From the NCBI RefSeq assembly GCF_001436695.1, contig NZ_AYZG01000011.1, forward strand, positions 17,504-81,503: a stretch of DNA of 64,000 bases, given 5' to 3'. This stretch comes from Lactobacillus taiwanensis DSM 21401. Its GTDB lineage: Bacteria > Bacillota > Bacilli > Lactobacillales > Lactobacillaceae. Position 1 is the first letter of the stretch; every line of letters begins with the position of its first letter. Shown here piece after piece: positions 9,366-18,290 of the stretch. A model generated the notes under the pieces. It did not search any database. It was given only the letters and a program-made list of their open reading frames with translations, and had not been told where the DNA came from. The position numbers and the translations under genes were made by a program.

Positions 9366-10586
9366 ATGTCTAAAGAAATGGTCGAGGCCTTTGCAACCTT
9401 AGAAAAAGAAAAAGGCATTAAGCAAGAAGTCATTGTTGATGCAATTAAGGCTGCTTTAGTAGCTGCATACAAAAAGAATTATAATCAAGCTCAAAATGTA
9501 GAAGTTGTTTTTGATGAAAAAAAAGGCAATTTCAAAGTTAATGCAATTAAGACAGTTGTTGATGAAGTTCAAGATAGTCGTCTTGAAGTAAGTCTTAAAG
9601 ATGCTCTTGAAATCAATCGTGCTTATGAAGTTGGCGACGAAATTCGTTTCGAAGTAACTCCAAAGGACTTTGGACGCTTGGCTGCACAAACTGCTAAGCA
9701 AGTTATTATGCAGCGTTTACGCGAAGCTGAAAGAGAACACATTATTAGTGAATATTCTCAATATAAGGATGAAATTGTAACGGGTACAGTTGAAAGAAGA
9801 GACAATCGCTTTGTTTACGTAAAGATTGGTAATGTTGAAGCTGTAATGCCTCACAATGATCAATTACCAGGTGAAAATTATAATCCTCAAGACAAAGTGC
9901 GTGTATTAGTAACTAGAGTTGGTTCTGATTCAAAGGGTGCACAAATTACTGTTTCAAGAACTGCACCTGATTTAGTAAAACGTCTTTTTGAACAAGAAGT
10001 ACCTGAAGTTTATGATGGAACTGTTGAAATTGTTTCAATTGCTCGTGAAGCAGGTGATAGGACTAAGATTGCTGTTAAGAGCAATGATCCAGATATTGAC
10101 CCAGTTGGTACTTTAGTTGGCCCTAAAGGTTCTCGGGTTCAAAATATTGTTAATGAATTGGGTGGAGAAAACATTGATGTTGTAAAATATGAAGACAATC
10201 CATCCGATTTCATTGCTAATGCTTTAAACCCAGCAGAAGTAATTGCTGTTCAATTTAGCGGAGATGAAGATGACAAAAATGCTTTGGTAATTGTTCCTGA
10301 TTATCAATTATCTCTAGCTATTGGAAAACGTGGTCAAAATGTTCGACTTGCAGCTCGTTTAACTGGTTATAAGATTGACATTAAGCCTGAGTCTCAAGTT
10401 GAATTTGTTGAGTCTGATAATGACGAAACTGAATCTAGTCAAGATGATACTTCTAGTGAAGCGTCAAACGAAGAAACGCCAGAATCTATTGCTGAACAAA
10501 TTGAAGATGATCCAAGTCAAGATTTCCCAAATGGAGAAGATGTTGATTCAGCACTAGATGATGATGCAGATAAAGATGAGGAATAG
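9366..10586 (+). CDS. nusA: Transcription termination/antitermination factor NusA
   Basis: RNA polymerase-binding elongation factor affecting pausing, termination and antitermination. The start is ATG at 9366 (MSKEMVEAFATL) after AGAAAGGATG; an upstream in-frame start inside rimP has no support. Domains: N-terminal RNAP-binding region (1-125), S1 domain (about 133-200, GTVERRDNRFVYVKIG), and two KH domains (VGPKGSRVQNI and LAIGKRGQNVRLA). The last 55 residues are almost all acidic and Ser/Thr, a low-complexity tail common in lactobacilli. Length is 406 aa. Confidence 0.95.
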   Translation: MSKEMVEAFATLEKEKGIKQEVIVDAIKAALVAAYKKNYNQAQNVEVVFDEKKGNFKVNAIKTVVDEVQDSRLEVSLKDALEINRAYEVGDEIRFEVTPKDFGRLAAQTAKQVIMQRLREAEREHIISEYSQYKDEIVTGTVERRDNRFVYVKIGNVEAVMPHNDQLPGENYNPQDKVRVLVTRVGSDSKGAQITVSRTAPDLVKRLFEQEVPEVYDGTVEIVSIAREAGDRTKIAVKSNDPDIDPVGTLVGPKGSRVQNIVNELGGENIDVVKYEDNPSDFIANALNPAEVIAVQFSGDEDDKNALVIVPDYQLSLAIGKRGQNVRLAARLTGYKIDIKPESQVEFVESDNDETESSQDDTSSEASNEETPESIAEQIEDDPSQDFPNGEDVDSALDDDADKDEE

Positions 10587-10596
10587 GTGACCTTCT

Positions 10597-10893
10597 TTGA
10601 AAAAAAGAAAAATTCCAATGCGTAAAGATTTATTAACTAATACTATGCAGCCGAAAAAAGAATTGGTGCGTGTTGTAGTTGATAAGGATAAAAATATTTC
10701 AGTTGATCCCACAGGCAAGAAGTCTGGTCGGGGAGCTTATGTATCTTTAGAGCCTGATAAAATTGCTCAAGCGCAAAAAAATCAAGTTTTAGAAAAGAGT
10801 TTAGGTGTTAAAGTTTCAGCTGATTTCTATGATGATCTTTATGCATATGTTGATCATCAAAAAGCAAGAAAAGAATTGTTTGGTGATAAATAG
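10597..10893 (+). CDS. ylxR: YlxR family RNA-binding protein (DUF448)
   Basis: Small basic protein of 98 aa beginning with TTG at 10597 behind TAGGTGA. It carries the YlxR signature: RKIPMRKDL at the N-terminus (the usual Cys of RxC replaced by PM), ELVRVV, and SGRGAYVSL. Members bind RNA and in some species act with RNase P or as nucleoid-associated regulators; the role here is inferred from family only. It sits 10 bp after nusA and 2 bp before ylxQ. Confidence 0.88.
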   Translation: MKKRKIPMRKDLLTNTMQPKKELVRVVVDKDKNISVDPTGKKSGRGAYVSLEPDKIAQAQKNQVLEKSLGVKVSADFYDDLYAYVDHQKARKELFGDK

Positions 10894-10895
10894 TT

Positions 10896-11207
10896 TTGCA
10901 AAACAAACAAAAAACTTTAAATTTACTTGGATTGGCTCAAAGAGCCGGAAAGTTGGCAACTGGTTTTGATGCAGTGAAATTAGCTTTGAATAAAAATCAA
11001 GTAAAGCTGATTTTTATCGGTAGCGATGTTAGTCAGAATACTAAAGATAAACTTGCATTTCTTCTTAGAAAAAAGAAAATAGAAACTATTGAAATTTTTT
11101 CTAGTCAAGAAATAACGCAAGCTCTTGGAAAAGAGAGAAAATTAGTTGCTGTGACAGATTCTGGATTCAGTAAAGCAATAAAAAAGAACTTAAACGAAGG
11201 AGTGTGA
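10896..11207 (+). CDS. ylxQ: L7Ae/YlxQ family ribosomal-like protein
   Basis: A 103-aa L7Ae/L30e-fold protein predicted to bind kink-turn RNA. It starts with TTG at 10896, two bases after ylxR. Family features are [18 protein letters not shown] at the N-terminus and [17 protein letters not shown]. Its place between ylxR and infB is conserved in Firmicutes. Its precise RNA partner is not deducible. Confidence 0.88.
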   Translation: MQNKQKTLNLLGLAQRAGKLATGFDAVKLALNKNQVKLIFIGSDVSQNTKDKLAFLLRKKKIETIEIFSSQEITQALGKERKLVAVTDSGFSKAIKKNLNEGV

Positions 11208-11211
11208 TTTG

Positions 11212-13857
11212 ATGGCTAAAAAGCGTATTTATGAAGTAGCGAAAGAATTAGGCATTGAAAACAAAATTGTTGTAAAAAAGGCACAAGATTTGGGTTTTGA
11301 TGTAAAGAGCCACATGTCCTCCCTAGATGATAAGCAAGTTTCTAAGTTAGTAGATAGTTTTAAGTCTGCTAATGAGACTAAGCCATCTACTGAAAAGGAT
11401 TCTAAAAAGCCCAATCGTAATGAAAAGACAAAAATAAAAGTTTCTGTTGGTGCAATTCGTCGCCGTGATAATAAAAATGACCATGAAAATCATCATGGAA
11501 ATAATAAACGCAGAAACAATAAATTTAAGAAACAACAAAACGATCATCATGCTGGTGAAGATAGAAAACAAAATTCATCTAAGCCAGCAGCACGTGACTT
11601 GTTAAGCAAGTTTAAAAAGAAGCAAAGAGCTGAAGCAAGTGAACTAAATGCTCAGACTGAAGCTTCCCGCCGTAAGTGGCATCAAGAACAAAATCCTAAA
11701 AGATCAAAGGTTAAAAAAGTGGAAAATACTCGTAAGCCAAAAGAAGAAAAACTCGAAGGAGCTGCAGCTGTTAAAGCTCGTGTACAAGCTTCACAAAAAC
11801 CAGTTGGTCCTAAGATTATCAAACCATCGCCGGCAAGAAACAAGGCTAAAAGACCTACTGTAAAGAAAGTAGAACCGATTTCTCCAGTTGTACCTGCTCC
11901 TCAAAAAGAAGAAGCAAAACCAACTCGTAAGAAAGACTTTACTCGTAAAAAGCGTGAAGTGCCGGATTATGAACGCGAAAGAAGCGAACATTCTGATAAG
12001 GCACGTCGTCGTAGAAATAAAAAGAATAAACGCATCAATCAAAGTAAAGAAGTAAAGAAGCAACCAACCCAAAGAAAGGAACGTCCATTGCCAGAAACAT
12101 TAGTTTATGAAGAAGGCATGAATGCTCAAGATTTAGGAAAACTTCTCCATAGAGAACCTGCAGAAATCGTTAAAAAACTATTTATGCTTGGTGTCATGAC
12201 AAACCAAAACCAATCTTTAGATAAAGATACTATTGAACTCTTAGCAGCTGAATATGGTATTGAAGCTAAAGAAAAAGTGCATGAAGATATTTCTGACATT
12301 GATACTTTATACACTAAGGAAATGGAAGAATCTAAGGCTTCTAAGCATCAAGAAAAACGCCCACCAGTTGTTACAATTATGGGACACGTTGACCATGGTA
12401 AGACTACTTTGCTTGACAGATTACGTCATACTAACGTATCTGAACATGAAGCTGGTGGTATTACTCAAGAAATTGGTGCTTATCAAGTAAGAATTGATGA
12501 TCGTTTAATTACATTCTTAGATACTCCAGGACATGCTGCTTTTTCTAACATGCGTGCTCGTGGTGCTGAAATTACTGATATTGTTATCTTGGTAGTTGCA
12601 GCAGATGATGGTGTAATGCCACAAACTATTGAAGCTATTGACCATGCTAAAAGTGCTGGAGTACCAATTATTGTTGCTGTCAATAAGATTGATAAACCAG
12701 GTGCAAACCCTGATCATGTAATGGAACAACTTATGAAATATGGTTTAGTTCCTGAAGATTGGGGTGGAGACACAATCTTTGTTAAGATTTCCGCTAAGAC
12801 TGGTAAGAATGTTGAAGAACTCTTACAAATGATTCTACTTCAAGCTGATGTTATGGAGCTTAAGGCAGATCCTGATCAAAAAGCTATTGGTACTGTAATT
12901 GAAGCTCGTCTTGATAAAGGACGCGGTTCAGTAGCCGATATTTTGGTTCAACAAGGTACCCTGAAAGTTGGAGATCCAATTGTTGTAGGTGATACTTTTG
13001 GACGCGTACGTGTTATGACTAACGATAAGGGCCGTCGCGTTAAGAAAGCTACACCATCTACACCAGTTGAAATTACTGGTTTGAACGATGTGCCTGAAGC
13101 AGCTGACAAGTTAGTTGTCTTTGAAGATGAAAAGACTGCTAGAAGTGTCGGTGAGCAACGTGCAAAGAACGCTCTAGAGAAACAACGGGAAAATGTACAA
13201 CATGTTACTTTGGACAACTTGTTTGATACAATGAAGAAAGAGAACATGAAGGAAGTTGACATTGTTCTTAAGGCTGACGTTCAAGGTTCAGCAGAAGCAT
13301 TACAACAATCTCTTGAAAAGATTGAAGTTGAAGGCGTACGAGTTAATATCATTCACTCTGGTGTTGGTGCCATCAATGAATCTGATGTTACTTTAGCTGG
13401 CGCATCAAATGCATTTATTGTTGGATTTAACGTTAGACCGACTAATACTGCCAAGAGTCAAGCTGATACTGAAGGTGTAGATATCCGTCTCTATAATATT
13501 ATTTATAAAGTTATGGATGATGTTGAAGCTGCTATGAAGGGTATGCTTGAGCCTACATACGAAGAAAAGGTTACTGGAAACTTAACTGTTCGTGAAACTT
13601 GGAAAGTATCTAAGATTGGTACAATTGCTGGTGCCTTTGTAGATAACGGATATGTTACTAGAGACTCCGGTATTAGAGTTATTCGTGACGGTATTGTTAA
13701 ATATGATGGAAAAGTTGCATCTCTTAAGCGTTTCAAGGATGATGTCAAGGAAGTTAAGCAAGGATTTGATTGTGGTATCACAATTGAAAACTTCAACGAT
13801 ATTAAGGTTGACGATCAACTTGAAGCTTACGAAATGCAAGAGGTACCTGTTAAATAG
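11212..13857 (+). CDS. infB: Translation initiation factor IF-2
   Basis: GTPase that places initiator tRNA on the 30S subunit. I chose ATG at 11212 ([13 protein letters not shown]), nine bases after AGGAG; an adjacent in-frame TTG at 11209 would add one residue. Domains: IF2_N at 1-55, a long Lys/Arg/Asn-rich linker to about 290, a second IF2_N, the G domain ([24 protein letters not shown]) from about 390, then the beta-barrel and C-terminal fMet-tRNA binding domains. The length of 881 aa reflects the long basic linker. Confidence 0.96.
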   Translation: MAKKRIYEVAKELGIENKIVVKKAQDLGFDVKSHMSSLDDKQVSKLVDSFKSANETKPSTEKDSKKPNRNEKTKIKVSVGAIRRRDNKNDHENHHGNNKRRNNKFKKQQNDHHAGEDRKQNSSKPAARDLLSKFKKKQRAEASELNAQTEASRRKWHQEQNPKRSKVKKVENTRKPKEEKLEGAAAVKARVQASQKPVGPKIIKPSPARNKAKRPTVKKVEPISPVVPAPQKEEAKPTRKKDFTRKKREVPDYERERSEHSDKARRRRNKKNKRINQSKEVKKQPTQRKERPLPETLVYEEGMNAQDLGKLLHREPAEIVKKLFMLGVMTNQNQSLDKDTIELLAAEYGIEAKEKVHEDISDIDTLYTKEMEESKASKHQEKRPPVVTIMGHVDHGKTTLLDRLRHTNVSEHEAGGITQEIGAYQVRIDDRLITFLDTPGHAAFSNMRARGAEITDIVILVVAADDGVMPQTIEAIDHAKSAGVPIIVAVNKIDKPGANPDHVMEQLMKYGLVPEDWGGDTIFVKISAKTGKNVEELLQMILLQADVMELKADPDQKAIGTVIEARLDKGRGSVADILVQQGTLKVGDPIVVGDTFGRVRVMTNDKGRRVKKATPSTPVEITGLNDVPEAADKLVVFEDEKTARSVGEQRAKNALEKQRENVQHVTLDNLFDTMKKENMKEVDIVLKADVQGSAEALQQSLEKIEVEGVRVNIIHSGVGAINESDVTLAGASNAFIVGFNVRPTNTAKSQADTEGVDIRLYNIIYKVMDDVEAAMKGMLEPTYEEKVTGNLTVRETWKVSKIGTIAGAFVDNGYVTRDSGIRVIRDGIVKYDGKVASLKRFKDDVKEVKQGFDCGITIENFNDIKVDDQLEAYEMQEVPVK

Positions 13858-13887
13858 GCATCTTTTTTCACAAAAAGGAGCTTAATT

Positions 13888-14259
13888 ATGAAACATAGAA
13901 TTGGTCGTGTAGAAGGCGAAATTTTACGTGAGTTAACTAAGATTTTACGTAAGGATATTCGTGATCCACGTTTGAGTGATGTTACTATTACAGCTGTAGA
14001 ATGTACAAATGATTTGTCATATGCAACTATTTATTACAGCTTGTTGACAGATGATTCAGCAAAGGAAAAGGAGGTAGCTGAAGGACTTGATAAAGCAAAA
14101 GGAATGATGCGTCACTTGCTTGGTCAAACTCTAACAGTCTATAAAGTTCCTGAACTGATTTTTAAACGTGATACTTCTGTTGCTTATGGTTCTAAAATTG
14201 ACAGTTTAATCAACCAAGTTAAAAAGCAAGATCAAGAACGTGAAAATAAGAATAAATAA
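13888..14259 (+). CDS. rbfA: Ribosome-binding factor A
   Basis: 30S maturation factor with a KH-like fold, acting on 16S rRNA processing and cold adaptation. The 123-aa protein has the family features EGEILRELTKILRKDIRDPRL and the KVPELIFKRD C-terminal segment. RBS AAAAGGAG. It closes the nusA-infB operon and is followed directly by a terminator at 14264. Confidence 0.95.
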   Translation: MKHRIGRVEGEILRELTKILRKDIRDPRLSDVTITAVECTNDLSYATIYYSLLTDDSAKEKEVAEGLDKAKGMMRHLLGQTLTVYKVPELIFKRDTSVAYGSKIDSLINQVKKQDQERENKNK

Positions 14260-14263
14260 AAAG

Positions 14264-14285
14264 GACGCCGTAAGGCGTCTTTTAT
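14264..14285 (+). terminator. Intrinsic terminator after rbfA
   Basis: GACGCC / GGCGTC stem with a GTAA loop followed by TTTTATTTT. It lies between rbfA and truB, so part of the upstream transcript ends here while read-through feeds truB-ribF. Confidence 0.85.
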
Positions 14286-14300
14286 TTTGGAGATAATGAT

Positions 14301-15194
14301 ATGTTAAATGGAATTGTAGTTGTAAATAAACCACGTGGAGTAACAAGTAGTGATTGTGTCTATAAGTTGAGAAAAATTTTACATATTAGAAAAATTGGTC
14401 ATGCTGGTACTCTTGACCCGGAAGTAAATGGTGTATTGCCCATTGCCGTTGGACAGGCGACAAAATTAATTGAATTAATGCATGAAAAGCCGAAGTCATA
14501 TATTGGTAGCGGAATGTTTGGCCGAGCAACTGATAGTTATGATTTGGATGGGAAAACAACTGCAGAAGAGGAAATAGTTACACCTTTTACTAGTAATGAA
14601 ATTATTGTTGGTATGAAAGAATTAACAGGAAAACTTGAGCAGGTACCACCAATTTATTCAGCAGTAAGAGTTAACGGAAAGAGACTCTATGAATATGCAA
14701 GAGAACATATTCCAGTTGAACGACCGAAAAGAAAAGTAAATGTTTATAGTTATGAATTAACTCAAGATCCAGAATATGATCCTTTAGAAAAAACAGAAAG
14801 TTTTAACTTTGCAATTCGTTGTTCTAAAGGTACTTATGTGAGATCTTTAGTTAATGATTTGGGAGAAAAGCTGGGTGTGCCAGCCGTAATGACTAGCCTT
14901 ACCCGAACTAGTAGCTCTGGTTTTGATATTAGCCAGGCTGTAGATTTAGAAACAATTGAGGCAGAAATAGATACTCCAGAAAAGTGGTTACAACCGATTG
15001 ATAGCTTTTTTGTCGACTTACCTAAAATAAAACTTTCTCCAGATCAATTTAAACGTGTTTCAAATGGAGCCGGTATTGATTTAAATACTAATTATGCCAA
15101 GGTCGCGTTGGTTTATAATGGATATATAAAAGCTATTTATCAACGGAAAGGGAAAATTTATTGTCCTGAGATGATGCTTTTAAAAAATGAATAG
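14301..15194 (+). CDS. truB: tRNA pseudouridine-55 synthase TruB
   Basis: Forms pseudouridine 55 in the T-loop of tRNAs. The 297-aa protein has the catalytic segment GHAGTLDPEVNGVLPIAVG with the nucleophilic Asp near residue 39, the conserved QVPPIYSAV motif and KGTYVRSLVNDLG. RBS GGAG before ATG. ribF follows 12 bp later, the common truB-ribF pairing. Confidence 0.95.
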   Translation: MLNGIVVVNKPRGVTSSDCVYKLRKILHIRKIGHAGTLDPEVNGVLPIAVGQATKLIELMHEKPKSYIGSGMFGRATDSYDLDGKTTAEEEIVTPFTSNEIIVGMKELTGKLEQVPPIYSAVRVNGKRLYEYAREHIPVERPKRKVNVYSYELTQDPEYDPLEKTESFNFAIRCSKGTYVRSLVNDLGEKLGVPAVMTSLTRTSSSGFDISQAVDLETIEAEIDTPEKWLQPIDSFFVDLPKIKLSPDQFKRVSNGAGIDLNTNYAKVALVYNGYIKAIYQRKGKIYCPEMMLLKNE

Positions 15195-15206
15195 CGAGAG
15201 TAGAAC

Positions 15207-16145
15207 ATGAAAATAATAACCTTGGATTATCCTATTACAGCACCTATTACGAATGAAAAGGTAGTTTTAAGTTTAGGTTTTTTTGATGGGGTGCATATTG
15301 GACATCAGAAATTAATTAAAGATGCTAAATTAATAGCAGAAAAGAAAAATTTACCATTAATGGTAATGACTTTTGATAAACATCCTAAAGAAATATATAA
15401 AAATGATCATAAGTTTGTCTATTTAGAAACTGAGCGAGAAAAAGAGCATAAAATGGAGAAGTTGGGAGTAGATTATTTAGTCATTATTAAATTTACTAAA
15501 GAATTTAGCCAGCTTTCACCTCAAGATTTTGTTGATCAGGTGGTAATGAAACTCAAGGCTGATACAGTAGTAGTGGGTTTTGACTATACTTATGGTCCCA
15601 AAGATATTGCTAATGTAGAAAATTTTCCTAAGTTTGCTAAAGATAGATTTAAAATTGTAGTGGAGCCAAAACAAGCAATAGATAAGATAAAAGTTGGGTC
15701 AACTTTTATTAGAAAGGTTATTCAACGTGGAAACGTGGAATTGGCAGCCGCTTTGTTAGGGCAGCCATATGAAACTTCCGGAATTATTGTGCATGGATTT
15801 AGAAGAGGTCATAAAATCGGTTTTCCAACTGCAAATCTTGAAATTGAAGGGTCAAAGGTTCTACCAGCTGAAGGTGTATATGCAACGCGAGCTAAAATAA
15901 ATGGAAAGTGGCATGATGCGATGACTAGCGTTGGTTATAATGAAACCTTTAAAACGAATCATGGATTAACTATTGAGACTAATATTTTTGATTTTGATGA
16001 GGAAGCATATGGTAAGCAATTAACTTTAGCTTGGTATAAGTTTATGCGCAAGAATGAAAAATTTTCTGGGATAGAGGATTTATCTCGTCAATTAGATCAA
16101 GATAAGCGAAATATTAAGCAATATTTTTATGAATTAGAAAAATAA
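15207..16145 (+). CDS. ribF: Bifunctional riboflavin kinase / FAD synthetase
   Basis: Converts riboflavin to FMN and then FAD. The N-terminal FAD synthetase half has SLGFFDGVHIGHQKLI (about 24-39) and VVGFDYTYG; the C-terminal riboflavin kinase half has GRRGHKIGFPTANL-like residues (FRRGHKIGFPTANLEI, about 205) and the YNETF segment. Length 312 aa is normal. No FMN riboswitch is visible upstream; it appears to be co-transcribed with truB. Confidence 0.95.
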   Translation: MKIITLDYPITAPITNEKVVLSLGFFDGVHIGHQKLIKDAKLIAEKKNLPLMVMTFDKHPKEIYKNDHKFVYLETEREKEHKMEKLGVDYLVIIKFTKEFSQLSPQDFVDQVVMKLKADTVVVGFDYTYGPKDIANVENFPKFAKDRFKIVVEPKQAIDKIKVGSTFIRKVIQRGNVELAAALLGQPYETSGIIVHGFRRGHKIGFPTANLEIEGSKVLPAEGVYATRAKINGKWHDAMTSVGYNETFKTNHGLTIETNIFDFDEEAYGKQLTLAWYKFMRKNEKFSGIEDLSRQLDQDKRNIKQYFYELEK

Positions 16146-16173
16146 AATATGAGCTATCTATTTATTTAAAATG

Positions 16174-16182
16174 TGGTAAAAT
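16174..16182 (+). promoter_or_regulatory. Extended -10 promoter of the ABC-F leader
   Basis: TG-G-TAAAAT with no good -35 at 17 bp. A start near 16190 would give a leader of about 210 nt containing the attenuator elements listed next. Confidence 0.5.
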
Positions 16183-16226
16183 AGTTTTATCAATTGAAAT
16201 TTAATATTTGAAAGAAGGTTACGCCG

Positions 16227-16238
16227 TTGCGTTTTTAA
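16227..16238 (+). CDS. Three-codon upstream ORF of the ABC-F attenuator
   Basis: TTG-CGT-TTT-TAA (Met-Arg-Phe) preceded eight bases earlier by AAGAAGG. Its stop codon overlaps the left arm of the first leader hairpin (16237-16243). Very short leader ORFs are known upstream of antibiotic-responsive ABC-F genes, where drug-stalled ribosomes release an antiterminator. Translation of this one is inferred from RBS spacing and the overlap only. Confidence 0.45.
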   Translation: MRF

Positions 16239-16384
16239 TCTTGCAAAATAGCATAGTTGAGTTTTAATAATTATTTTTTTATAAGGACAACTGTGCACTT
16301 TTGACAAGATTGAACGTAGATGGGAATCTTCTTTTTTGCTTAACTAGGAGAAAGTCTACACTTGTCAAAAGTGTAGGCTTTTTT
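16237..16384 (+). promoter_or_regulatory. Ribosome-mediated transcription attenuator of the ABC-F gene
   Basis: Three mutually exclusive pairings can be read. (1) 16237-16248 (AATCTTGCAAAA) pairs with 16299-16311, and 16252-16259 with 16288-16295, forming a large hairpin from the uORF stop onward. (2) 16296-16308 (CACTTTTGACAAG) is exactly complementary to 16361-16373. (3) The terminator at 16354-16378. Pairing 1 hides the segment needed for pairing 2, and pairing 2 breaks the terminator. A ribosome stalled on the uORF would therefore permit read-through. Confidence 0.75.
16354..16384 (+). terminator. Regulated terminator in the ABC-F leader
   Basis: Ten-base stem with 8 bp core CTACACTT / AAGTGTAG, loop GTCAA, followed by six T. 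It ends 16 bases before the ABC-F start codon. Confidence 0.85.
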
Positions 16385-16399
16385 CGTGAGGTGATTAAT

Positions 16400-17917
16400 A
16401 TGAGTAATATTAATATTTCAAATCTTTCTTTTAGATATCCAGATAGCTCAGATAATATATTTAATAATTTAAATTTAGATTTAGATAGTAGTTGGAAATT
16501 AGGTTTAGTAGGAAGAAACGGGAGGGGAAAGACAACCTTCTTGAATCTTTTACGAGGTAATTTAAGGGGAATAGGAAAGATACAAGCTAAACTTGAATTT
16601 AACTATTTTCCGCTTACTGTTAAGAATCAGGAACAATTAACTTTATATGCGCTGCAAGAACATGTTTCATTTGAACAGTGGGAACTTGAACGCGAATTAA
16701 ATTTAATGAAAGTTGATCCTGAACTTATTTGGCAGCCTTTTAATTCTTTAAGTGGTGGAGAACAGACTAAGATTTTGTTGGCCCTATCCTTTATTAATAA
16801 GAACGGTTTTCCTTTAATCGATGAGCCAACTAATCATTTAGATGAAGACTCTAGAAGACAGGTTGTAGCTTATTTACAACAACATTCTAATGGCTACATT
16901 GTGGTGAGCCACGATCGTGCTTTCTTAAATCAAGTAACAAATCATATCTTAGCCATTGAAAATACCGAAATTCATTTGTATCAGGGCAATTTTGCCAGTT
17001 ATGAAGATACAAAGACAAAGCGAGATAAATTTAATCAAGATAAGAATGAAAAACTTCAAGGTCAAATTAGAAGTTTGAACGAAAGTAGAAAGCGAGTAAA
17101 AGGATATTCTCTTCAATCAGAAAACAATAAAAAAGCCAGCGCTCATAAAAATGAAATCCATGCATTCATTAATAAAGGTTTCTTTAGTCATAAAGCGGCT
17201 AAAATAATGAAAAGATCGAAGAATCTTGAAAGAAGAATGGATAAAAGCATTCAAGATAAAAAAGGCTTAATGACAAATATTGAGTCTATTCCTGAATTAG
17301 AAATGAACTTTCATCCCAACTATCATGGAATCCTATTAGAAGCACAGCATTTAGATCTTACAGTCCAAAATAAGAAATTGTTTGAAGATTTAAATTTAAC
17401 TATTAAAAATCATGGGATTGTAGCTCTAGAAGGAAAAAATGGATCTGGAAAGTCTACATTTTTGAAAAATATTTTAAAACCAGATAAAAATGTGATTTCT
17501 CAAGGAAAGCTTGATATTGTTAATGGCTTAAAGATATCATATTTACCACAAAATTTTATTGAATATTCTGGTACTTTATCTCAGTTTGCAGAAAAAGAAA
17601 AAATATCTTATGAAAATCTATTAAATATTCTTAGAAAAATGGGTTTTCCGAGAGAAAGTTTTGCCACAAAAATTGAAGAAATGAGTATGGGACAGCAAAA
17701 AAGGGTGGCAATTGCCAAATCATTAGTGGAAGAAGCAGATATATATTTATGGGATGAGCCAGCTAATTATTTAGACGTATTTAATCAGGATCAGTTAATT
17801 AACATGTTAAGAAAAGAACAACCGGCAATGCTCTTAATTGAACATGATAAGTATTTTATTAGTCAGATTACAGATAAACGAATAAAATTAAAGGGGGTGG
17901 AGAAGCTAAATAATTAA
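16400..17917 (+). CDS. ABC-F ribosomal protection protein (Lsa/Msr-like)
   Basis: Tandem ATPase without membrane domains. ABC-F proteins of this type bind the ribosomal E site and dislodge 50S antibiotics (lincosamides, streptogramin A, pleuromutilins). The start is ATG at 16400 after GTGAGGTG; the frame stays open upstream through the leader but without an RBS. Features over 505 aa: Walker A GRNGRGKTT (about 38), signature SGGEQTK, Walker B PLIDEPTNHLD, a charged interdomain linker (about 200-290), second Walker A GKNGSGKST, and MSMGQQKR. The attenuator upstream supports a drug-inducible resistance role. The exact drug class is not readable. Confidence 0.85.
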   Translation: MSNINISNLSFRYPDSSDNIFNNLNLDLDSSWKLGLVGRNGRGKTTFLNLLRGNLRGIGKIQAKLEFNYFPLTVKNQEQLTLYALQEHVSFEQWELERELNLMKVDPELIWQPFNSLSGGEQTKILLALSFINKNGFPLIDEPTNHLDEDSRRQVVAYLQQHSNGYIVVSHDRAFLNQVTNHILAIENTEIHLYQGNFASYEDTKTKRDKFNQDKNEKLQGQIRSLNESRKRVKGYSLQSENNKKASAHKNEIHAFINKGFFSHKAAKIMKRSKNLERRMDKSIQDKKGLMTNIESIPELEMNFHPNYHGILLEAQHLDLTVQNKKLFEDLNLTIKNHGIVALEGKNGSGKSTFLKNILKPDKNVISQGKLDIVNGLKISYLPQNFIEYSGTLSQFAEKEKISYENLLNILRKMGFPRESFATKIEEMSMGQQKRVAIAKSLVEEADIYLWDEPANYLDVFNQDQLINMLRKEQPAMLLIEHDKYFISQITDKRIKLKGVEKLNN

Positions 17918-17932
17918 AGGAGAGAAAAATTA

Positions 17933-18149
17933 GTATTTGATTATAAAAAAGAATATAAAGATTTATATTTTCTAAAAAAAGAAACCTGAATTAATAACTG
18001 TTCCTGAAATGAACTATCTCGCAGTTTCAGGAAGTGGTGATCCAATTGATATAAAAAATCCACGCTATCATCATGAAATATATTTAAGTGATCCGCGAGG
18101 AACTAGAGTGGAGAGATTAAAGACTGTAATTAAACTACCAATTAAATAA
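17933..18149 (+). pseudogene. Remnant of a GyrI-like (effector-binding domain) gene
   Basis: Behind a good RBS (AAAGGAGAG) the frame reads FDYKKEYKDLYFLKK, then stops. From 17985 another frame reads PELITVPEMNYLAVSGSGDP, joined directly to NPRYHHEIYLSDPR and ERLKTVIKLPIK before the stop. These are the two ends of GyrI-like small-molecule-binding proteins, with about 100 central residues missing, a frame change near the A7 run at 17975 and no start codon. Non-functional. It follows the ABC-F gene by about 15 bp, so the two may once have formed one stress-response unit. Confidence 0.75.
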
Positions 18150-18155
18150 ACTTAC

Positions 18156-18181
18156 GCAAGTACTCTGTACTTGCTTTTTTT
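18156..18181 (+). terminator. Terminator ahead of hrcA
   Basis: GCAAGTAC / GTACTTGC stem, TCT loop and seven T. It separates the ABC-F region from the heat-shock operon. Confidence 0.9.
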
Positions 18182-18199
18182 GTGAAAAATTAAATTGAT

Positions 18200-18226
18200 T
18201 TAGCACTCTGCTTGCACAATTGCTAA
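18200..18226 (+). promoter_or_regulatory. CIRCE operator 1 (imperfect)
   Basis: Perfect left half TTAGCACTC, nine-base spacer, right half AATTGCTAA with seven of nine matches to GAGTGCTAA. It overlaps the -35 region of the hrcA promoter. HrcA binds CIRCE. Confidence 0.8.
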
Positions 18227-18239
18227 TATATGGTATTAT
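18212..18239 (+). promoter_or_regulatory. Promoter of hrcA-grpE-dnaK-dnaJ
   Basis: TTGCAC (18212-18217), 16-bp spacer and TATTAT (18234-18239) with an extended TGG. It lies between and partly inside the two CIRCE elements, so HrcA binding would block it. Confidence 0.7.
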
Positions 18240-18247
18240 ATAAATTG

Positions 18248-18274
18248 TTAGCACAAAGGAAAGAAGAGTGCTAA
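18248..18274 (+). promoter_or_regulatory. CIRCE operator 2
   Basis: TTAGCACAA, nine-base spacer, perfect right half GAGTGCTAA; only the last two bases of the left half differ. It lies in the 5' untranslated leader, 16 bases before the hrcA start codon. Confidence 0.88.
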
Positions 18275-18290
18275 TGATGGGGGCGAGAAA

